Positions 1 through 13,499 of a DNA stretch of 64,000 bases are shown piece after piece. The DNA lies in the NCBI RefSeq assembly GCF_036370855.1, contig NC_088102.1, positions 38,229,835 to 38,293,834 of the forward strand. Direction: 5' to 3'. Position numbers and translations under genes: made by a program. The DNA comes from Dromaius novaehollandiae. Its lineage: Eukaryota; Chordata; Aves; Casuariiformes; Dromaiidae. How positions within the stretch are numbered: the first letter of the stretch is position 1; the number at the start of each line of letters is the position of its first letter. The notes beneath the pieces are model-generated. The model had not been told where the DNA came from and ran no database searches. It worked only from the letters and a program-made list of their open reading frames with translations.

Positions 1-3000
1 CAGGTGCACTGTTTCATGTCTCACCACAACATTAGTGTACTTTCGGATGATAAAAATCCCACCGTCAGTTATGGGATTGCTTCTTTGACCCGTTGTTAGG
101 AAGTATTCATGAACGTAGATACAAACACACAAACACGGAAGAGAAAGTAGTAAGAGTCCTTTTACTGAAGCCTTAAAATCATGGGCATAACAATGTGACC
201 ATCCATGGGGATTTTTTTTAAATGCAAGCCTCAAGAGTCACTTGCAGAAGGCATCAAGAGTGATGTACCTCCCTAGAATAAAAAGATTACATATGCGGAT
301 CTGCCCACCATAAATGCCAATGACTAGCAATGGTCATTCACACATGCAGTTTTGCATTTGGTCTCTTTCTATGCTACTATATGTAATTTCCTTCATCTTC
401 CAGTAAAGTCTCTGGATTCCAGGAAACTCTCCGATCTGAAGCCATCTGAAAATATGTGAAGTGACAAGGCCAGGCTAGTTTTCTTCTCATCCCTACAAGA
501 AAACTATTTACAATCTGTTTCGCGTACTGCCCCTGAAACTTTGACCTAATTTCCATCCCACAAATCCAGTCCCCTTAGACAATATTGTTCATGATAATGA
601 AGATTGTATGATGACCGCAAGTATGCTTATTTGCTTTGAGTCATAATGTTTTGTGGTTATATAGAATTCCCTGTCATTTTCTGTCCATCATGAAGTTATG
701 CAATCAGCATGCTCACATATGCTTGAGAAGGCTTTGTATCTTCTCCAGTAAACAAAAGAGCCCCTTCTTGAAATGGGTTAGCTGCCTATTTTAAAAGAAA
801 AACTCTGTTATCATGAGACATACATTCCAATCACTGCATATAAGGCAACCTGAAAAAACTTGCTGAAAATGCTTTGCTGAGGTAAAATTAAGGTTACAAG
901 TTAGAGTGGATATTGGAGCCGCTGTAAAATGCCATGGTCTTGGTCTCGAAACGTTTTATCAGCAAAGCTTTATTTTTCAGATTTCTCTGCTCATAAAGCC
1001 CTGGAGGCAGGGACTGAAATTTGGTGGGATAGTTTTACCATGTTTTGGACTTTGGAAGTCAATGGGATGCTGGGTGCAGGTATGCAACATACGTCAGTGG
1101 ATCCCTTGACGTGCTGCCCAACGTGGATGACAGGCAGCTCTGCAGAGTTGTTATGTTAGCCTCAGATGACAGAGCTAAAGGACTATGTGCTTAGCCAGGT
1201 CTGGGGTCTGAATACAGGCTAGCTGGCTGAGGTTCTTTCCTGAGAAGACTGGTGAGAATTATCAAATGTCACAGAGAAAACTGTATTAGCTCCCCTGAGT
1301 GACAGAGTTTGCATTCATTGCTTGGGCTGGTAACCTGTACTTTTATCACATGATTTACCACCTTTGGATACCCAGATATCAGGAAGGACAGAAGTGGCAG
1401 AAGAAGCTGCTCTGATGCTGTGAAAAGAGCTTTCTACAGAGATTTTCTCTCCCTCTGTCATCCAGCAGGTGGGAGGAGATCAACACAAACAGTGAAATAT
1501 AGGGTTATTGAATGAATTGTTCCCAAAGGAAACCCGATTTGCCTGTCCAAAGCTCCCGAGGGTATATCCAGTTCCTCTAGTTTTAATACAACTATCTAAC
1601 ATCCTCAGGGAACATGACAGCACCATTTTTTACTCTCTTGGAAAGAAAGGGTCTCTCTGAATTTGATATCACGGTGTCAGTGTTCATGGATCACAGAAAA
1701 GGGATCCCACTCTTGACCCAAGAACTGCCCAGCAATGTCTGCACCTAGGAATCTTGCTCCCTGCCCTGTGGCTTGCCAGCTGGGCTTACCAGACTGCTGT
1801 CAGCAGTGGGGGCAGCACAGATATCTCCTCATCTAGTTTCTTTTCACTAGTTTCTTCCCCATCAGTTTTAGACATTTCTAAGGTTATTTCTGTAAACATA
1901 CATTCTCAGGATATCCTCCAGAAAACATTGTGCTGGTATGCTGAAAATGCCCTGAAAAAAGATTAATTTTTTGCTCAAGTCTAGTGGAGGAGTTCTGCCA
2001 GAAGGTGCTACCTTGACTGCTGAGCTGTCCATCTGATAATGAACGTTGATCATTTTTCTTCATCCCAATAATGGGGCAAGGACACTGAGAATACAGGTAA
2101 CTTAAAAAATTGGGAGAAAGAGAGAGAGAGAGGTGACGGACCTGCTGCAGCATAAGGGAGAAGAGAGGGATGACACAGTCTGACCATGGAAGTAGGGCTC
2201 ATGAATTCGTAGTTTATCTGTGTTATGTTTATGCTGCAGTGATGTTTGCAGGTAAGTAGCAGCTAAATGCTTGAAGAATTATAAGCGCATAAATGTTTCC
2301 AAGTTAGTGCAATGTGGTTACTAGTGGAGGTTCAAGCCTGGGTTGATGCTAGAGAAACAGCTTATTTGGGCAGGCCTACAATTTATTTGCTCTCTGATCT
2401 TACTAGGGGTTTGAGAAAAACTTCAATCCATGATTAAGCCTATACCTCCAAAACTGGCTAACTGAGCACCGTTAATTGCTTGTATTTGTATAGATATACC
2501 TTAAGAAGAAAAAGCTGCTGAAAATATAGCTGACTCCAAAAGTATTTTATATGCTGAGATCATCTTTGGCTGTGTTAAACTATGATGGGATGTTTCCCCT
2601 GATAGCATGCCCGATGTTACAACAGAATGTCAAATGCCTTTGAATCAAAAAAGCAACTATAGCTTTTCTTCTGAAGAAGCAAAACTCGGAACTGGTACTT
2701 TTACTCCCAAATTACCCTTCTCTTAACTTTGTTCCTTTGGAAGGATATAAAAGAGGGAATTCAGTTCCCATTTATAAAGACAACTATGCAAAAACCTCTG
2801 AAAACATTTGGTGCCATAGATGTCATGGGGGTCAAATTATGAAAGAAGCAAGATTTACTTATACATTGGAGCCTAATTTGGGCTTCCTTCTGACTCTCAT
2901 TTGACTCAGCTAGGATCTGTCTCACACAATTGGTCACAACACACATTTCTGTTATGTAGCAGAATGTACCTAGTTTGACCATCAGAGTAGAATCATCTCA

Positions 3001-4069
3001 CCTGACTTTAGCTACCCAAAAGTCATGCAACTGGTCTGAACTATTCATCTATCCATTTATCATCAGTGGAGACAGGGGAACTGGTTCCACCTTTTTTAGA
3101 ATGGAGTGAATCACCACCCAGAGGGGTCCAGATCACACAAGTGAGTAAACAGAGAATTAATGGAAATGGAAGATAAAGAATTAAGGTATTTTTGTAGACA
3201 GAGAACAGCTAATACCAAAATGTAGTTACTGGGATATAGATACGTGTCTGTCACATGAAAATGGAACAAACCTCCCTGTCTGCAGCACTTCTAAGAGCTG
3301 GATCAGTCTGTACATGAAGAGTCACAAGAAATTGTGTAGACGACATTTGCAGCTGGGGCCTTTGCTTAAATTGCAGTTCACTTGATATATTTTTTGTCCT
3401 TAAATTTCTGGGGTTAGCTTCTTATTATCAATAACTATTATAATAGTTGTAACTGAAAGTTTTTATAGGATTACTGGGATTATTCAGTATCTGCAGAATC
3501 ATTTTTGATCTCTCTCAGAATAGAAAGTCTTAAAAATTATGGTTTTAAAGTTCACTGGGCTGGACGTTGTTGAGCTGGCATTTGCAGTCAGTGTAGAAAT
3601 ATCTGATAATTACACATTACAATATGAGAAAGTCTTATTTTAATATTTCATTTGAAAATGTCATGAACTAAACATTCTTCAGGGCTATGTACTTATTTAA
3701 CTCCATTAAATTATTCACAAAAAGCCTGCTTAGAAACTTTCTGAAAAGAAAACTTACTCTTCAGAAGATATCATCACCATCCCAAAGTCTTTGCAGTCCA
3801 TGCGGAGGTGATGCCTACTGATGCAAAGCTTTGCTATTATAAGATATATATGAATATTTGATGAAGTAGTTATTTATTCAGTGTATCTGTAGAGACAGAC
3901 AGTCTTTCTAATGCAACTCTTCTGAGCCATAGAAAAGATTCTGAGGACCATTTGGCACCTCCCCATACCTGACCCCTTGGCATTTGTTTTGATCATGTGT
4001 TTGTTGTGGGACTGTTACTGGGACAGCGTCAAAATCCAAAAGGAAAAGAAAGGAAAAATGCTGTCTGTT
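1..4069. other. Non-coding, no gene recognised
   Basis: AT-rich sequence with short, unrelated ORFs only. A (GA)n microsatellite lies at about 2118-2132. No splice-flanked frame with a recognisable protein domain was seen on either strand. Recalled human synteny would place PLEKHH1 on this side on the minus strand, but no PLEKHH1 coding exon was recognised. Confidence 0.6.
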
Positions 4070-6490
4070 AAGGACACCATTGTGTAATTTGTAATTATTA
4101 ATAACTTAGAACCAAAGGCTCCTGAATGCATTATAGCTCAATGTACTAAATAATAACAAAGCATAAGATACCATTGGGGAAGAGGAATCGCTCACAGACC
4201 ACTGATTCAAATTAGAGAACAGGATGAGGTACTCTATAGACACCCCAAAGCTGAGGAAGAAAGGCTCAGACAGAAAAATGTGAAAGATAACTGAAAACTG
4301 TTTCAGAAGAGATACTAGATGGAAAAAAGCACCTCAGTTTCATAATCATAAAAGAGAACAATGTTATTTAAAAATCTGTCCTGAATCAATGAGTGAAGTG
4401 AAGGCATAGTTCGAAATAAAAACCACCATAGCAAATGGACAAAAGGTGAAATACACAGCAATCAATATAAATTAGATGTTATGTAATATATAAAATTGAC
4501 AAAAGAAGACAGCAGAGGAAATACATTGGCTGGCAGGGCTTAAGACAGTAAAAGGAGTTAAGAGTATATTAATAACAAAAGAAATCTTAACAAGGGTACG
4601 TGCTGTAGCTTGATGGAGATGGTAAAATGGTAATGTTGCAGAAAAGACAGAAGTATTCAATAAATATTTCTGTTCTGCATTTGGAAAGAAAAAAGATGAT
4701 GCACTTATATCACATGGGCTGATAAAAAAAAAAAATCCGCTCCATTAGTGACTAGGAGGAATGTAAAATATGTACTAGGGGTAAATATTTTAAAATCAGC
4801 AGGTCTGGATAGCTTACGCAGGAATACTAATAGAGCTTACTTAGCTGATTTCTAGCTTGCTGATACTGACATTTAATAAATCCTGGAATAGCAAGGAAAT
4901 ATCAGAATATTAGATGAGTGTCTGTACTGTGGCACGACTGAAAATGGCAAATTCAGTAATCCCAGTAGAAGTGCACTAGCAAGCCTAACAGCAGGTCAGG
5001 GTGAAAATATTAACTGATATGAGAATCCTCTGACAAAGAATGAGAAAATTCAGGGATGTAGCTTCTATCATCAAAATAATCATGACAAATAGCTGTCAAG
5101 AATAATTTAAGTACTGTCACTCCTGCCATGAGCAGGAAGATGACTAGAAGAGCTGTTAAAGTACTTTCTAGCCCTATCTTCTGTGGTTCCATGGAGAAAT
5201 ACTACATAGTAGCCACAAAATCTACATTATGTAAATACAGATTAAGCTAATTGACAGACTTAAAATGTCATTATCAGCAGAGAATCCTCACTGAACAGGA
5301 ATGAATATATGTACATGATGTGAATTCTGGTTGATTCTATTTCTTAAATTGTTTTCTCATTGAATGCTTCTTTGTATATGACATTCAGATCAGGGACAAT
5401 GGGGGATCTTTGTACCTGGATGGTGCCCAGTCACTGAGAGGAACATAGTAAAATGGGATGGTTGAAGCATAGGGAAAACACTCCAGCCAAGTTTGTTTAC
5501 TGGACATACAGTAAAACAGGATAAAGCCATTATATGTTCACAGTGCTTTACAAAAGCCATGGAGGTGGTATTAGGATGAACATTAGATTCAGTGCTATTC
5601 AACATTTTCACCATTGCCCTGGAAGTAAGTATAAACTCACTGCTGATAAAATATGCAGATATTATGAAGTCTGCTGGAATGACAGTGATGAGGAGAAGAC
5701 ATTTATACAGAACAGGCAGATCAGATCTGTTCAAGTAAAAAGCCTTTTACTACAGCCAAATGCAAAGTTATGCATGTGGGAACCAGATACGAGGTTGGGA
5801 GATGTGTAATCGGAAACCCTACCCTGGAAAAAAGGGCTCTGAAAAGCATCAGGGCGGTCGGAGTACGGAGCAGTTTCACTCCAGTGTGATACTGTGGCAA
5901 AAAGGATGAAATCGATCCTTGAATGCATAAACAAGGGAATAACGAATAGAAGTAGGAAGGTGCTTTACTTCCCTTTGTGGTACTATTGAGATTAATCACA
6001 TGCAGGATATTATTTTCAAAGGTTGTCGAAAAGCTGAGGAAGGTGCAAAAGAAGCTGTATAATCATTCAAGATCTAAAGAAAATGCCTTATTGTAAAAGA
6101 CCTGTTTAGCTTACTGAAAAGCAGTTGACTTGATTAATGGCTTGATTAATGAATTGGAACTGTTGGAGGAGTAAAACACTAGTGGTAAAGGGGGTAGAGT
6201 AATTCATACCAAGGACTAAGGGCAGGAATATGAAGCCAGGCAAATTCAAGTGAGAAATGAGATACACAAGATGATTAACCGCTAGAACAAGATAATGTGG
6301 TGAATTCTTCATCTCTTTATATCTTCACATCAAGACTGGACATTTTTCCTGTTGGCCTACAGCCAAATAGAAATTGTCAGGCATGAGTTACAGCATTTAA
6401 TACTGGAATATCTCTGTGAAAATTAATAGTCTGTGATATCTCTCAGATATCCTAGTCATTCTAGGCAATAGTGATCTCTGAGATCCATAG
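4070..6490 (+). mobile_element. Decayed CR1/L3-like LINE, ORF2 fragment plus 3' end
   Basis: Broken + strand frames match a CR1/L3-type reverse transcriptase in order. Around 4640-4730 the frame reads like the 'EVFN-YF-S-FGKKK' stretch upstream of the RT domain. Around 4795-4820 it gives KSAGLDSL, resembling the conserved 'K..GPDGI' RT motif. Near 5596-5625 a frame resembles the 'VLFNIF' segment, followed by a degraded active-site region. Near 6030-6110 it resembles the 'VQK.L.NHSRSKEN..LYKR' tail. From about 6325 a 3' UTR-like stretch (CACATCAAGACTGGACATTT) ends near 6490 in a degraded version of the 'gtcagactagatgatc' LINE terminus. Many stops and frameshifts make it inactive. This rests on remembered consensus sequences, not an alignment. 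Confidence 0.6.
5130..5197 (+). mobile_element. Possible CR1 3' end nested in the older LINE
   Basis: The stretch has the layout of a CR1 3' terminus: a 'GATGACTAGA' core, then 'CTTTCTAGCCCTATCTTCTGTGG', comparable to the usual 'ggactagatgacctc...ccttccaaccct..attctgtg' end. It lies between upstream and downstream parts of what looks like one LINE, suggesting a second, truncated insertion. The match is loose. Confidence 0.3.
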
Positions 6491-7649
6491 TATCATGCCA
6501 TAGAAGAGCAATATATTTATTAATTATTATGATTATGTCAATGAGCTGTAACTAAACGTGCAACTTTCCCTATGTTCTGCCCTTTAAGTGCTGCCATTTA
6601 ATGATAACAAGATGAGTTAAGCCTGCCAAGATAACTAATGAACGAAACTGGAAGATTGTAAAAGTCCAAGAATGATTTTTCTCTCCTTATTTAGATCTTC
6701 CAGCAGATGGTCACTTCACCAGTTAATTGCTGTTATACACGTGAAATATTAGTTGCTGGGTGAGTTTTCGTCTCCTCTTCTGTGTTCCTCTGCCTAGAAA
6801 TTTCTCTCTTTGGGTGTGACATGCACCTATGGTAAGTAAGTAACCTGGCCTCATGCGCACATTACGTTAAGGCAACCAGCCAAAGTATTTTTGGAAGACA
6901 AATGGAAGTTGAGATTGTGGGTAGGAACCAAAAATATCCCACAGCCATAGGAGACAACGCCTTTAAAGTTATTTAGAAGCTTGAGTAAGGGAACATCACT
7001 TGTAAGAGTGATGCTTGATGTTTTTGAGACTTGGGCCCATGAGAACTTTCATGCTGTGCAGTCCCAAAGCACCTGGGAGCACTTCATTCCTCTAGGGCAA
7101 AGCATGGGTGCTACTGGTAGCATGCAGCCATTCCAAATAACAGTTTAAGAGAGAAAGCGATGAATCTCATCACCATTGAAACTCCGGGGAAAATTCAGGG
7201 AAGCAGAATGGAGAAGGGCACTGTAGATAAGTCATATTTATAGCAGATAGTAAATCTGACAGATTTAGTGGCTTCTCTTGCTGCTTCAGCACTGTTTGTG
7301 AACAGCTTTCATTCATCTCAGATGCTTCTGTAATTCAAAAAGCTCTTGGCCAGTGGAATGTTCTCGAGCAGTTCATTGCGAATATTTGATACATGAAAGT
7401 AAAGAGTCAGACTGTGATTCTTAGCTCTGAATTGCTTTCATGTATTCCTTTGACTCATCCACTTTCCACATCATTTAAAATCTCAGAGGAACACTTTTTC
7501 AATTTCATTCGTACTACTTAATTGCTCACAACCTTCTTCATTTATCTCTTTTTATATTCTAACCCCTGTCTTTTCCATCATTTTCTCCCATCCCTTCCCT
7601 CCTCTCATAGTTTATTATCATTGCCTGACTAATTTTTGAAAAGTATATT
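6491..7649. other. Non-coding, nothing recognised
   Basis: AT-rich spacer between two LINE relics. There are no ORFs of note and no clear RNA gene. Confidence 0.5.
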
Positions 7650-7732
7650 ATAAATGACTTAGAGCAGACACTTGTCATTTTACTGTTGTGCAGAGCACTT
7701 TGCATACACATCGTGTTGTATAAATAAAAACT
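7650..7732 (+). mobile_element. L2-like LINE 3' end
   Basis: The sequence follows the typical L2-type 3' tail: 'TTAGAGCAGACACTTGTC' (compare 'aagctctttggggcagggacttgtc'), then 'GTGCAGAGCACTTTGCATACAC' spaced as in 'gtacagcgcctagcac', then 'TATAAATAAAAA'. The pyrimidine-rich stretch before it (7545-7610) may belong to the same copy. No ORF survives. Confidence 0.5.
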
Positions 7733-8046
7733 ACAGCTTTGGAAATATTTAGTCTCTCAACCATTTTGCAGTATAATATGTACAAAAGACACTATATGAA
7801 ACAGAATTATTTATTATAATTATTCCATCTCTGGTACTGACATTCAAAAGCATTTTAGGTAGATTGTTTGCCTTCTCTATTCTCTGTCTTAATTTCTTAG
7901 CTAGCTCAGAGTTACAAAATATGTCAGTGAAATGTTAGCACTGGGTTGTTTGGTATTATAGAAACCTTTAAATATTAACTCCTCTTTGCTTATCCTGCTT
8001 TCTGTTGGCATATCCCAAGGCAATCTAGCAAAGGAAATATGTTGCC

Positions 8047-8156
8047 TGTTTTACAGGTGGGGAAACAAAGACACAGAGGTGAATTTGAAGGCACTGAGAA
8101 GGCCTGAAGCATGTTTGTGAACAAAACCCAGGTCTCCTGGGCTCCGGTCTCCTGCC
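8047..8156 (+). mobile_element. MIR-like (CORE) SINE relic
   Basis: 'TTTTACAGGTGGGGAAACAA' followed by 'GACACAGAGGTGAA' and later 'AACCCAGGTCTCCTGGGCTC' matches the 3' half of the MIR consensus ('ttttacagatgaggaaactgaggcacagagaggt ... acccaggtctgtctgactcc') in order and spacing. Confidence 0.6.
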
Positions 8157-10154
8157 ATTTTTACTGGGCAACACTTTTTCTCAAAATAGTTTACTGGATT
8201 GACTTAGACTGCACATGTGCATTTTTGTATAGCAACTTGCCCCTCCCAAATGTAGCATTAGTATTTTGTTAAACCTGGCACAATAACCGAAAACAGTTGC
8301 CTCCAAACCCTTCAGCATCTGTGGCTTCCATATACGGTCTTTGCTTTTCTTCTGCCCAGCTATGAATCCAGAATAGAAACGATGAGGGATTCTTCTATTT
8401 ATTTTGATTAAAAACGCAAACAAATACAGGCTTACTTTGTCAGGCATCAGTCATGCCTCTGGCCAATCTGGCCTGCTTCTTGTTCCAAAAGAAGCCGCGG
8501 GCTGTCCTGTTCTGAAGGGCCTGCCTGGGACCCAAGCCGCAGGCAGGTCAAGGTGGCAGGAGGTAGTGGGGGGTACTAGCGCTCTGCCGAGCGATTTATC
8601 TGTCAGTCCAAAGAGAGTCCTGATCATCACTGCTGAGGAAACTCAAAAGCTTTGACAGTCCCTGTGAAAATGTCTTGCTGGGACCTTTCTTCCCATGCAT
8701 AACGTGAATGATTTTAACCTTGTGGGAGCGAGGACGCTGTGCAGGACCCTGGGAACGCCCCGTGCCAGGCGCTCCTCGACAGACTGCCCTGGTGGGAAGA
8801 GTCTTTGCTGACGGGCACTTCGGTAGAGTCTCTTAGCAGAAGTTTCCTAACCACCATGCTTAGTTTCAGAGCCAAGCTCTCACTAAGCCGTAAGGTGTAG
8901 CAGGTGTCCATTAGAGAAAAATGTCTTGAAGAAAAGCAGATGGCTCAAAGTTAAATACTCATGCAAACTTTATTATTAAAATTTGTTTCTAGAGGAAAGA
9001 ATATGGTCTGAGTAAGGGAAGGATTCCTACAATCTGAGAGAGCAAGGCCAGCTTTTTCAAAAATAGCTCTGTGATCCTTGGAGTTTTCTGCTTAGCTTTA
9101 AACATTTTCAGGCCAGTAAGACAGCACCTTACTGGCACAGACAGGTACACGCACAGCTACATGGATAGGTGTTTGGAGAGCTTAAATTTTGGGCATAGAT
9201 AAGTAAGAAGCTGTGGAGATCTAAATCCTTCCTTAATCTCTTTGTGAATCATGCACTTACTCTGTCAGGAGTGATGATTATGGCACTGGTGCCTGAAGCC
9301 ATAGAAAGAACCCAAATGTATTTTGAAAAAGCCTACAGGGGAAAAAAAGCCCATGCCACAAGCACAAGAAAGAAAAGAAACTATCTGACCAGGAAGTCTC
9401 CTCCAGCTTGAAGGGATCATGTTTGAAAATTTCCTTCCTGATTTCTTCAATAAACCGAAACAGCAAAGGCATTGAAAAGCTATGGCTTGTGTTTGTTCTA
9501 CCTCCACCAAAAATGAGCCACAGGAAGTGATTTTCATGCTAACACATGAAGACCCCTGCAAGCTACATGAAAACCAAGTAGGTTAGTCTGATCTGAGTTT
9601 TAGCATGTGATCTTTGCTGTTCTTCAAAATGCACTTTCTACTTCAGGGATTTGCAGAACATTTGTCACCACAGTAATCGGGGGCCTCTCAGAAAAAAAGA
9701 AATGAGTCTCTTTAATTACTTTGCAAGCTTCAAGATTGTTCTTTGCTCCTTGCATTCCTGACAAAGAAGTCTGTGTTTTGGATGTGCATGTGTGAGGGGT
9801 TTGTTAAATAAACACAGATTATCTTCTCTCTTCCGTTTACTCAGAGAGTTGGAATTTCTGATTAGCTCTGTGATCCAGGACCTCCTCAGGCAAATGAGAG
9901 AGAAAAGGCCAATACTCCCCAAGGAGGAAAAAAACCGTCATTTCGGCTGCTTAGGTTTGCTAAGGACTTGCTAGGTTTTAAAGTCTTATGTTGAGGTTTT
10001 CCGTGATAGGTGTCTTCTTCAATGCGCTGGCTGGTTGGAGTCGGACTTACCCAGGGCTGAAGGGAGAGCAGGAGTGCTATCAGGTGAGATTCTGGTTTCA
10101 TTTGTTAGCATGTAGTGAGTGAGGCAGGAGATTAGGGTAGAGGTGAGTTTGTGA
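8157..10154. other. Non-coding, nothing recognised
   Basis: The short ORFs here have no recognisable domain. A modestly G+C-richer patch at 8455-8600 and 8720-8820 is not CpG-dense enough to call a promoter. Confidence 0.5.
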
Positions 10155-10255
10155 GTTAAGTGCTTAAACCCTGCTCTGGAAAGCTGGATCCTATTCCTGG
10201 GTCCTCCATTAGGGCCTAAGCAATGCCAGGCAAGTCACTTAGACTGAACTAGTAA
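10155..10255 (+). mobile_element. MIR-like SINE relic (5' half)
   Basis: 'CCTGCTCTGGAAAGCTGGATCCTATTCCTGGGTCC' (seen as several short matching blocks) and 'CAGGCAAGTCACTTAGACTG' follow the MIR order 'tggagtcagacagacctgggttc...' then 'gggcaagtcacttaacctc'. Decayed; low-level similarity only. Confidence 0.45.
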
Positions 10256-12763
10256 TACTAATGTAGGTTTCTGATTTTCCAGATGCTCCTTTTTCTAGAT
10301 TGGGCCTTGATTTACAGCAGGGATGAGTATCCACAGCTGGAATGTAAATATAAGGAGCCATAAAAATGAAATCCTCTAGGGAAAAAAAGATGCTACAAAT
10401 CTCAAATTAATGATTCCTTTTGACTGTAACATATCTGAGCTTCAAATGCCAGTCTGCAAAGTGAGATCTTATCACACTGGGAATGGCTATGCATGCAGCA
10501 GTATTTGTGGTGCGCTCAGATACTGATGTAACGAACACATTAAGGAGTCCCTGAAGAAATAAGTCATTTTTCCTTCAGTATAACAGTTGAACTATAAATT
10601 AAACACAAGTAACAGTGAGGGAATAGGCCCTGCCAGATGCAAGGTGGATGAGTGAGGACCAGCTCAGGTATTTCTGTGCAGCACTCCCTAACGCGTGCAG
10701 TTACAAGAGTGTAGTACTAAGCACATATGACTATGCTACTTTCCAAGATGTTTCCATACAGTCAGGTGATGCTGCACCCAAATGAATAAATCCTCCCAGA
10801 ATGAGACAGGACATCTGGCGTAGAGACATCTGAGTTCATTCTGAGCACGCACATGGAGGAACCAGATCAGGAGCTATGTATGATCTCTGTTTTTCCAGAT
10901 AAAGCCAAAGCATGCGTGGCAGGATTATAAGATCATTATTAATAAGATTAGCTGCATGTCTTGTGGCTGCGGGGGGACTAGAGCATACCTGGGTCACTGC
11001 AAACTCTTTTCATTTTGGAGCCAGCTTCCTGCACACAAGTCTGGATGCTCTGCAGAGAGCAGCGCTTGCTCCCCACACAAGGCCTGGGAGAGCATTAGCT
11101 TCCCAGTGAACTCAGGACTAAAGGGCAGATCTAGATACTCCCTCCCTTTTGTCCTCAGGGTCCGTCCTGCTCCTGCTCTCACCATATTATAATGTTAACT
11201 CCATTAGCTTTTTCTCCTCTGCTACTACCTTAGACTGAGAGAAACAAGCTGCAAGGAGAAATAATAATTTTTTTAGACCAGCTAATATGGTTGGAGAGAG
11301 TCGAACAAGCTTTCAGGTGCACAGCACCCCCCCCCCCAGGTGCTCTCTCTGACATTTCTCCCTCTTGCCTGTCCCCTCAGTATAGCGTTTGTCTTCATTT
11401 GCCTCACCGCTGCCTCGCTGCCTCCTCCTTCCTCCCTTCTCATTCTCAGAGCCCTCTCCTTTCTCCTCACCTCCTCCTTCCTCTCTCTGCTTGCTGTAAC
11501 TAGATAGGGGAATACACACTTAAGTATTCCCTACATGTGTTTTTCATTTACTCCAGTCCATCTCTGGCTGTTGATTTCTCCTTCCTATAGGTGAGTATCT
11601 CTTAGCTCTCTTCTTCCTTTCTCTTTGACCTTTCCTCTGCTCCTTGTAACGCATTCTCTCTTCTCATGCTGTGAAATGTTCATGCTGCCTTGTACTGTGA
11701 AATTCTCTCACGTTCTCTCTTCACTGTATCTCTAGCATTGTCCTCAGTACTTTCTAGAAGATGCTATTTCACAATAAATACATAAGCACTGCATCAGACT
11801 GCTGTTCTCTGTATCTATCAGATACTGTATTTTAAAGGTGCTTTTTAGAATATGCAAGATGTCTTAGCTATCTTAGCATTTTTCTTTTCAGCTCTGTGGA
11901 AATATATGTAAAACAATTGTTTTTCTTAATCAAGCTCGAGGTCCCCAGCACAAGCAGCCATGTCCTAGCTTGCACAGCTCTGTTGCTGAGGTAAGGCTAG
12001 CTATGCATTATACTCCATTTCCCCTTTAAAATGCTCCATCTTTCCGATACTCCAGCTCTTGCAGGGAGATTGTGCGATCAGGTGACTCGATGACAGGCTG
12101 GTTTGCTGCATTGTGGCATCCTCGGAGGAGCAGAGCGGTTTGCACGCAGAGCTCCCGAATAAAGGCTGGCAGGGAATGCCAGCCAGTAACCCTGGCACTC
12201 CTCGGTTACGCAAAGCTATGCAAAGCCTCTGCTAGATTTTTTACTGTGGAGCATCTGCTGGCCCTGCAGTTTTGGGGCAGAAGGAGCCCTCTCTCAAGAG
12301 ATACCTGCCTTTGAGGGTCATCGTGGCCAGACATCTTGAGAGCCCTTCGTTCTAATTGCCTCTGGCCTGCACAGGTCTGATGTTGCCTCATCACTGTGAC
12401 CATATATTATTGATATCAAAATTGTTGAGTCATAAAATGGAGGTTATAAAAACATTCTTATTCTGCTAGAAACATTAGCTCATCATTTCTGGTACTACAG
12501 AAGGCAGGAGAAGCCAGGAAACCTGGTGCCTGTGAAAAAAGAAAATGTGGACTGCATCAGAAGCCCGGGAAGACCAGAGAAGAGCCACGAAGCTGGTGGC
12601 TAATTAGGAAAGGGAGAGCTTTGCCTAAACCCCACTCTGTGGGCTGAGAATCAGTTGACTCTTGTGACTTTGTGTCACTTGAGGTTGTCACTTTACTCGA
12701 CAGTACTTTGATTTCTCTCTAAAATAACAGATACAAAAATCTCCTTCACTTCTGTTTGAAGAC
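10256..12763. other. Non-coding, with a pyrimidine-rich tract
   Basis: No gene recognised. The notable feature is a run of 11 C at 11327-11337 followed by strongly pyrimidine-rich DNA to about 11500. The ORFs across it are low-complexity by-products of CT-rich sequence. Confidence 0.5.
11327..11500 (+). repeat. C11 homopolymer and CT-rich low-complexity tract
   Basis: Eleven consecutive C at 11327-11337 lead into about 160 bases dominated by C and T with repeated CCTCCT and TCTCC blocks. Purine-rich on the other strand. No gene function is inferred. Confidence 0.7.
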
Positions 12764-12866
12764 CGTAAGGCACTTCACAGGTATTAACTAGTTAATCCTC
12801 CCTGCAGCAACTTGTGCTAAGTGAGAAAGCTATCATTACCTCCATTTTTCAGAGGGGAGGTGCAGA
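12764..12866 (+). mobile_element. MIR-like amniote SINE relic
   Basis: 'GGCACTTCACAGGTATTAAC' then 'TAGTTAATCCTCCCTGCA', 'GAAAGCTATCATTACCTCC' and 'ATTTTTCAGAGGGGAGGTGC' follow the order of the MIR-type block 'aaagcactttacaggtattaa.. ttaatcctcacaaca ... tattatccccattttacagatggggaaa'. Confidence 0.5.
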
Positions 12867-13499
12867 GGGGCTGCTTGTTTGCTTGCAAACTCTGGTTCAG
12901 GATCGCCATCTCCCCATTTCTAACCCTAGACAAAGGCATTTTCCAGTGGTCTGCTGCAGAAGAAAAAATGCACAAAGAGAAAGGATTTTAATTTATTATT
13001 TATGCTTTAAATGTATTATATTTCTTCTCTTCCTTGGGCAATTTTCTGAATCTGGAGAGATCTTTCTGGGTGGAAAGACACTTCTCGTAGAGATTGTGTT
13101 TCACTATTTTAACAGTGCAGCTACAGGCAAATATTTCTCTTGATGGTTGTCTTTGATTTCCTGCACTGCAGGGATGTCCGGTCACTGTCCAGATTCAACA
13201 GCAAGCGCACGAGGATTATATTCCTTAGCTGCTTGGGGATTTTTGTCACGCATTTCTTTAGCAAAGTAAATACGGAGGACCTGTATGATCAGTTCACCAA
13301 CCGCAGAGCAGCACCCACCTCGCACCCGCCCCGAGCAAATACCCCGGGGCTTTGGGGAGCTGCCGGCGGAGGCCGTCCCCGCTCCCGCCCCCCCTGCCCA
13401 CCGGCCGCTCCCCGCGGCACCCCGCGCCGCCGGCTGCGGACGCAGCCAGCCCGTCACCCCTCGGCCGGCTGGCGCGGCGCCGGCGGCAGGCCGGGGCGG

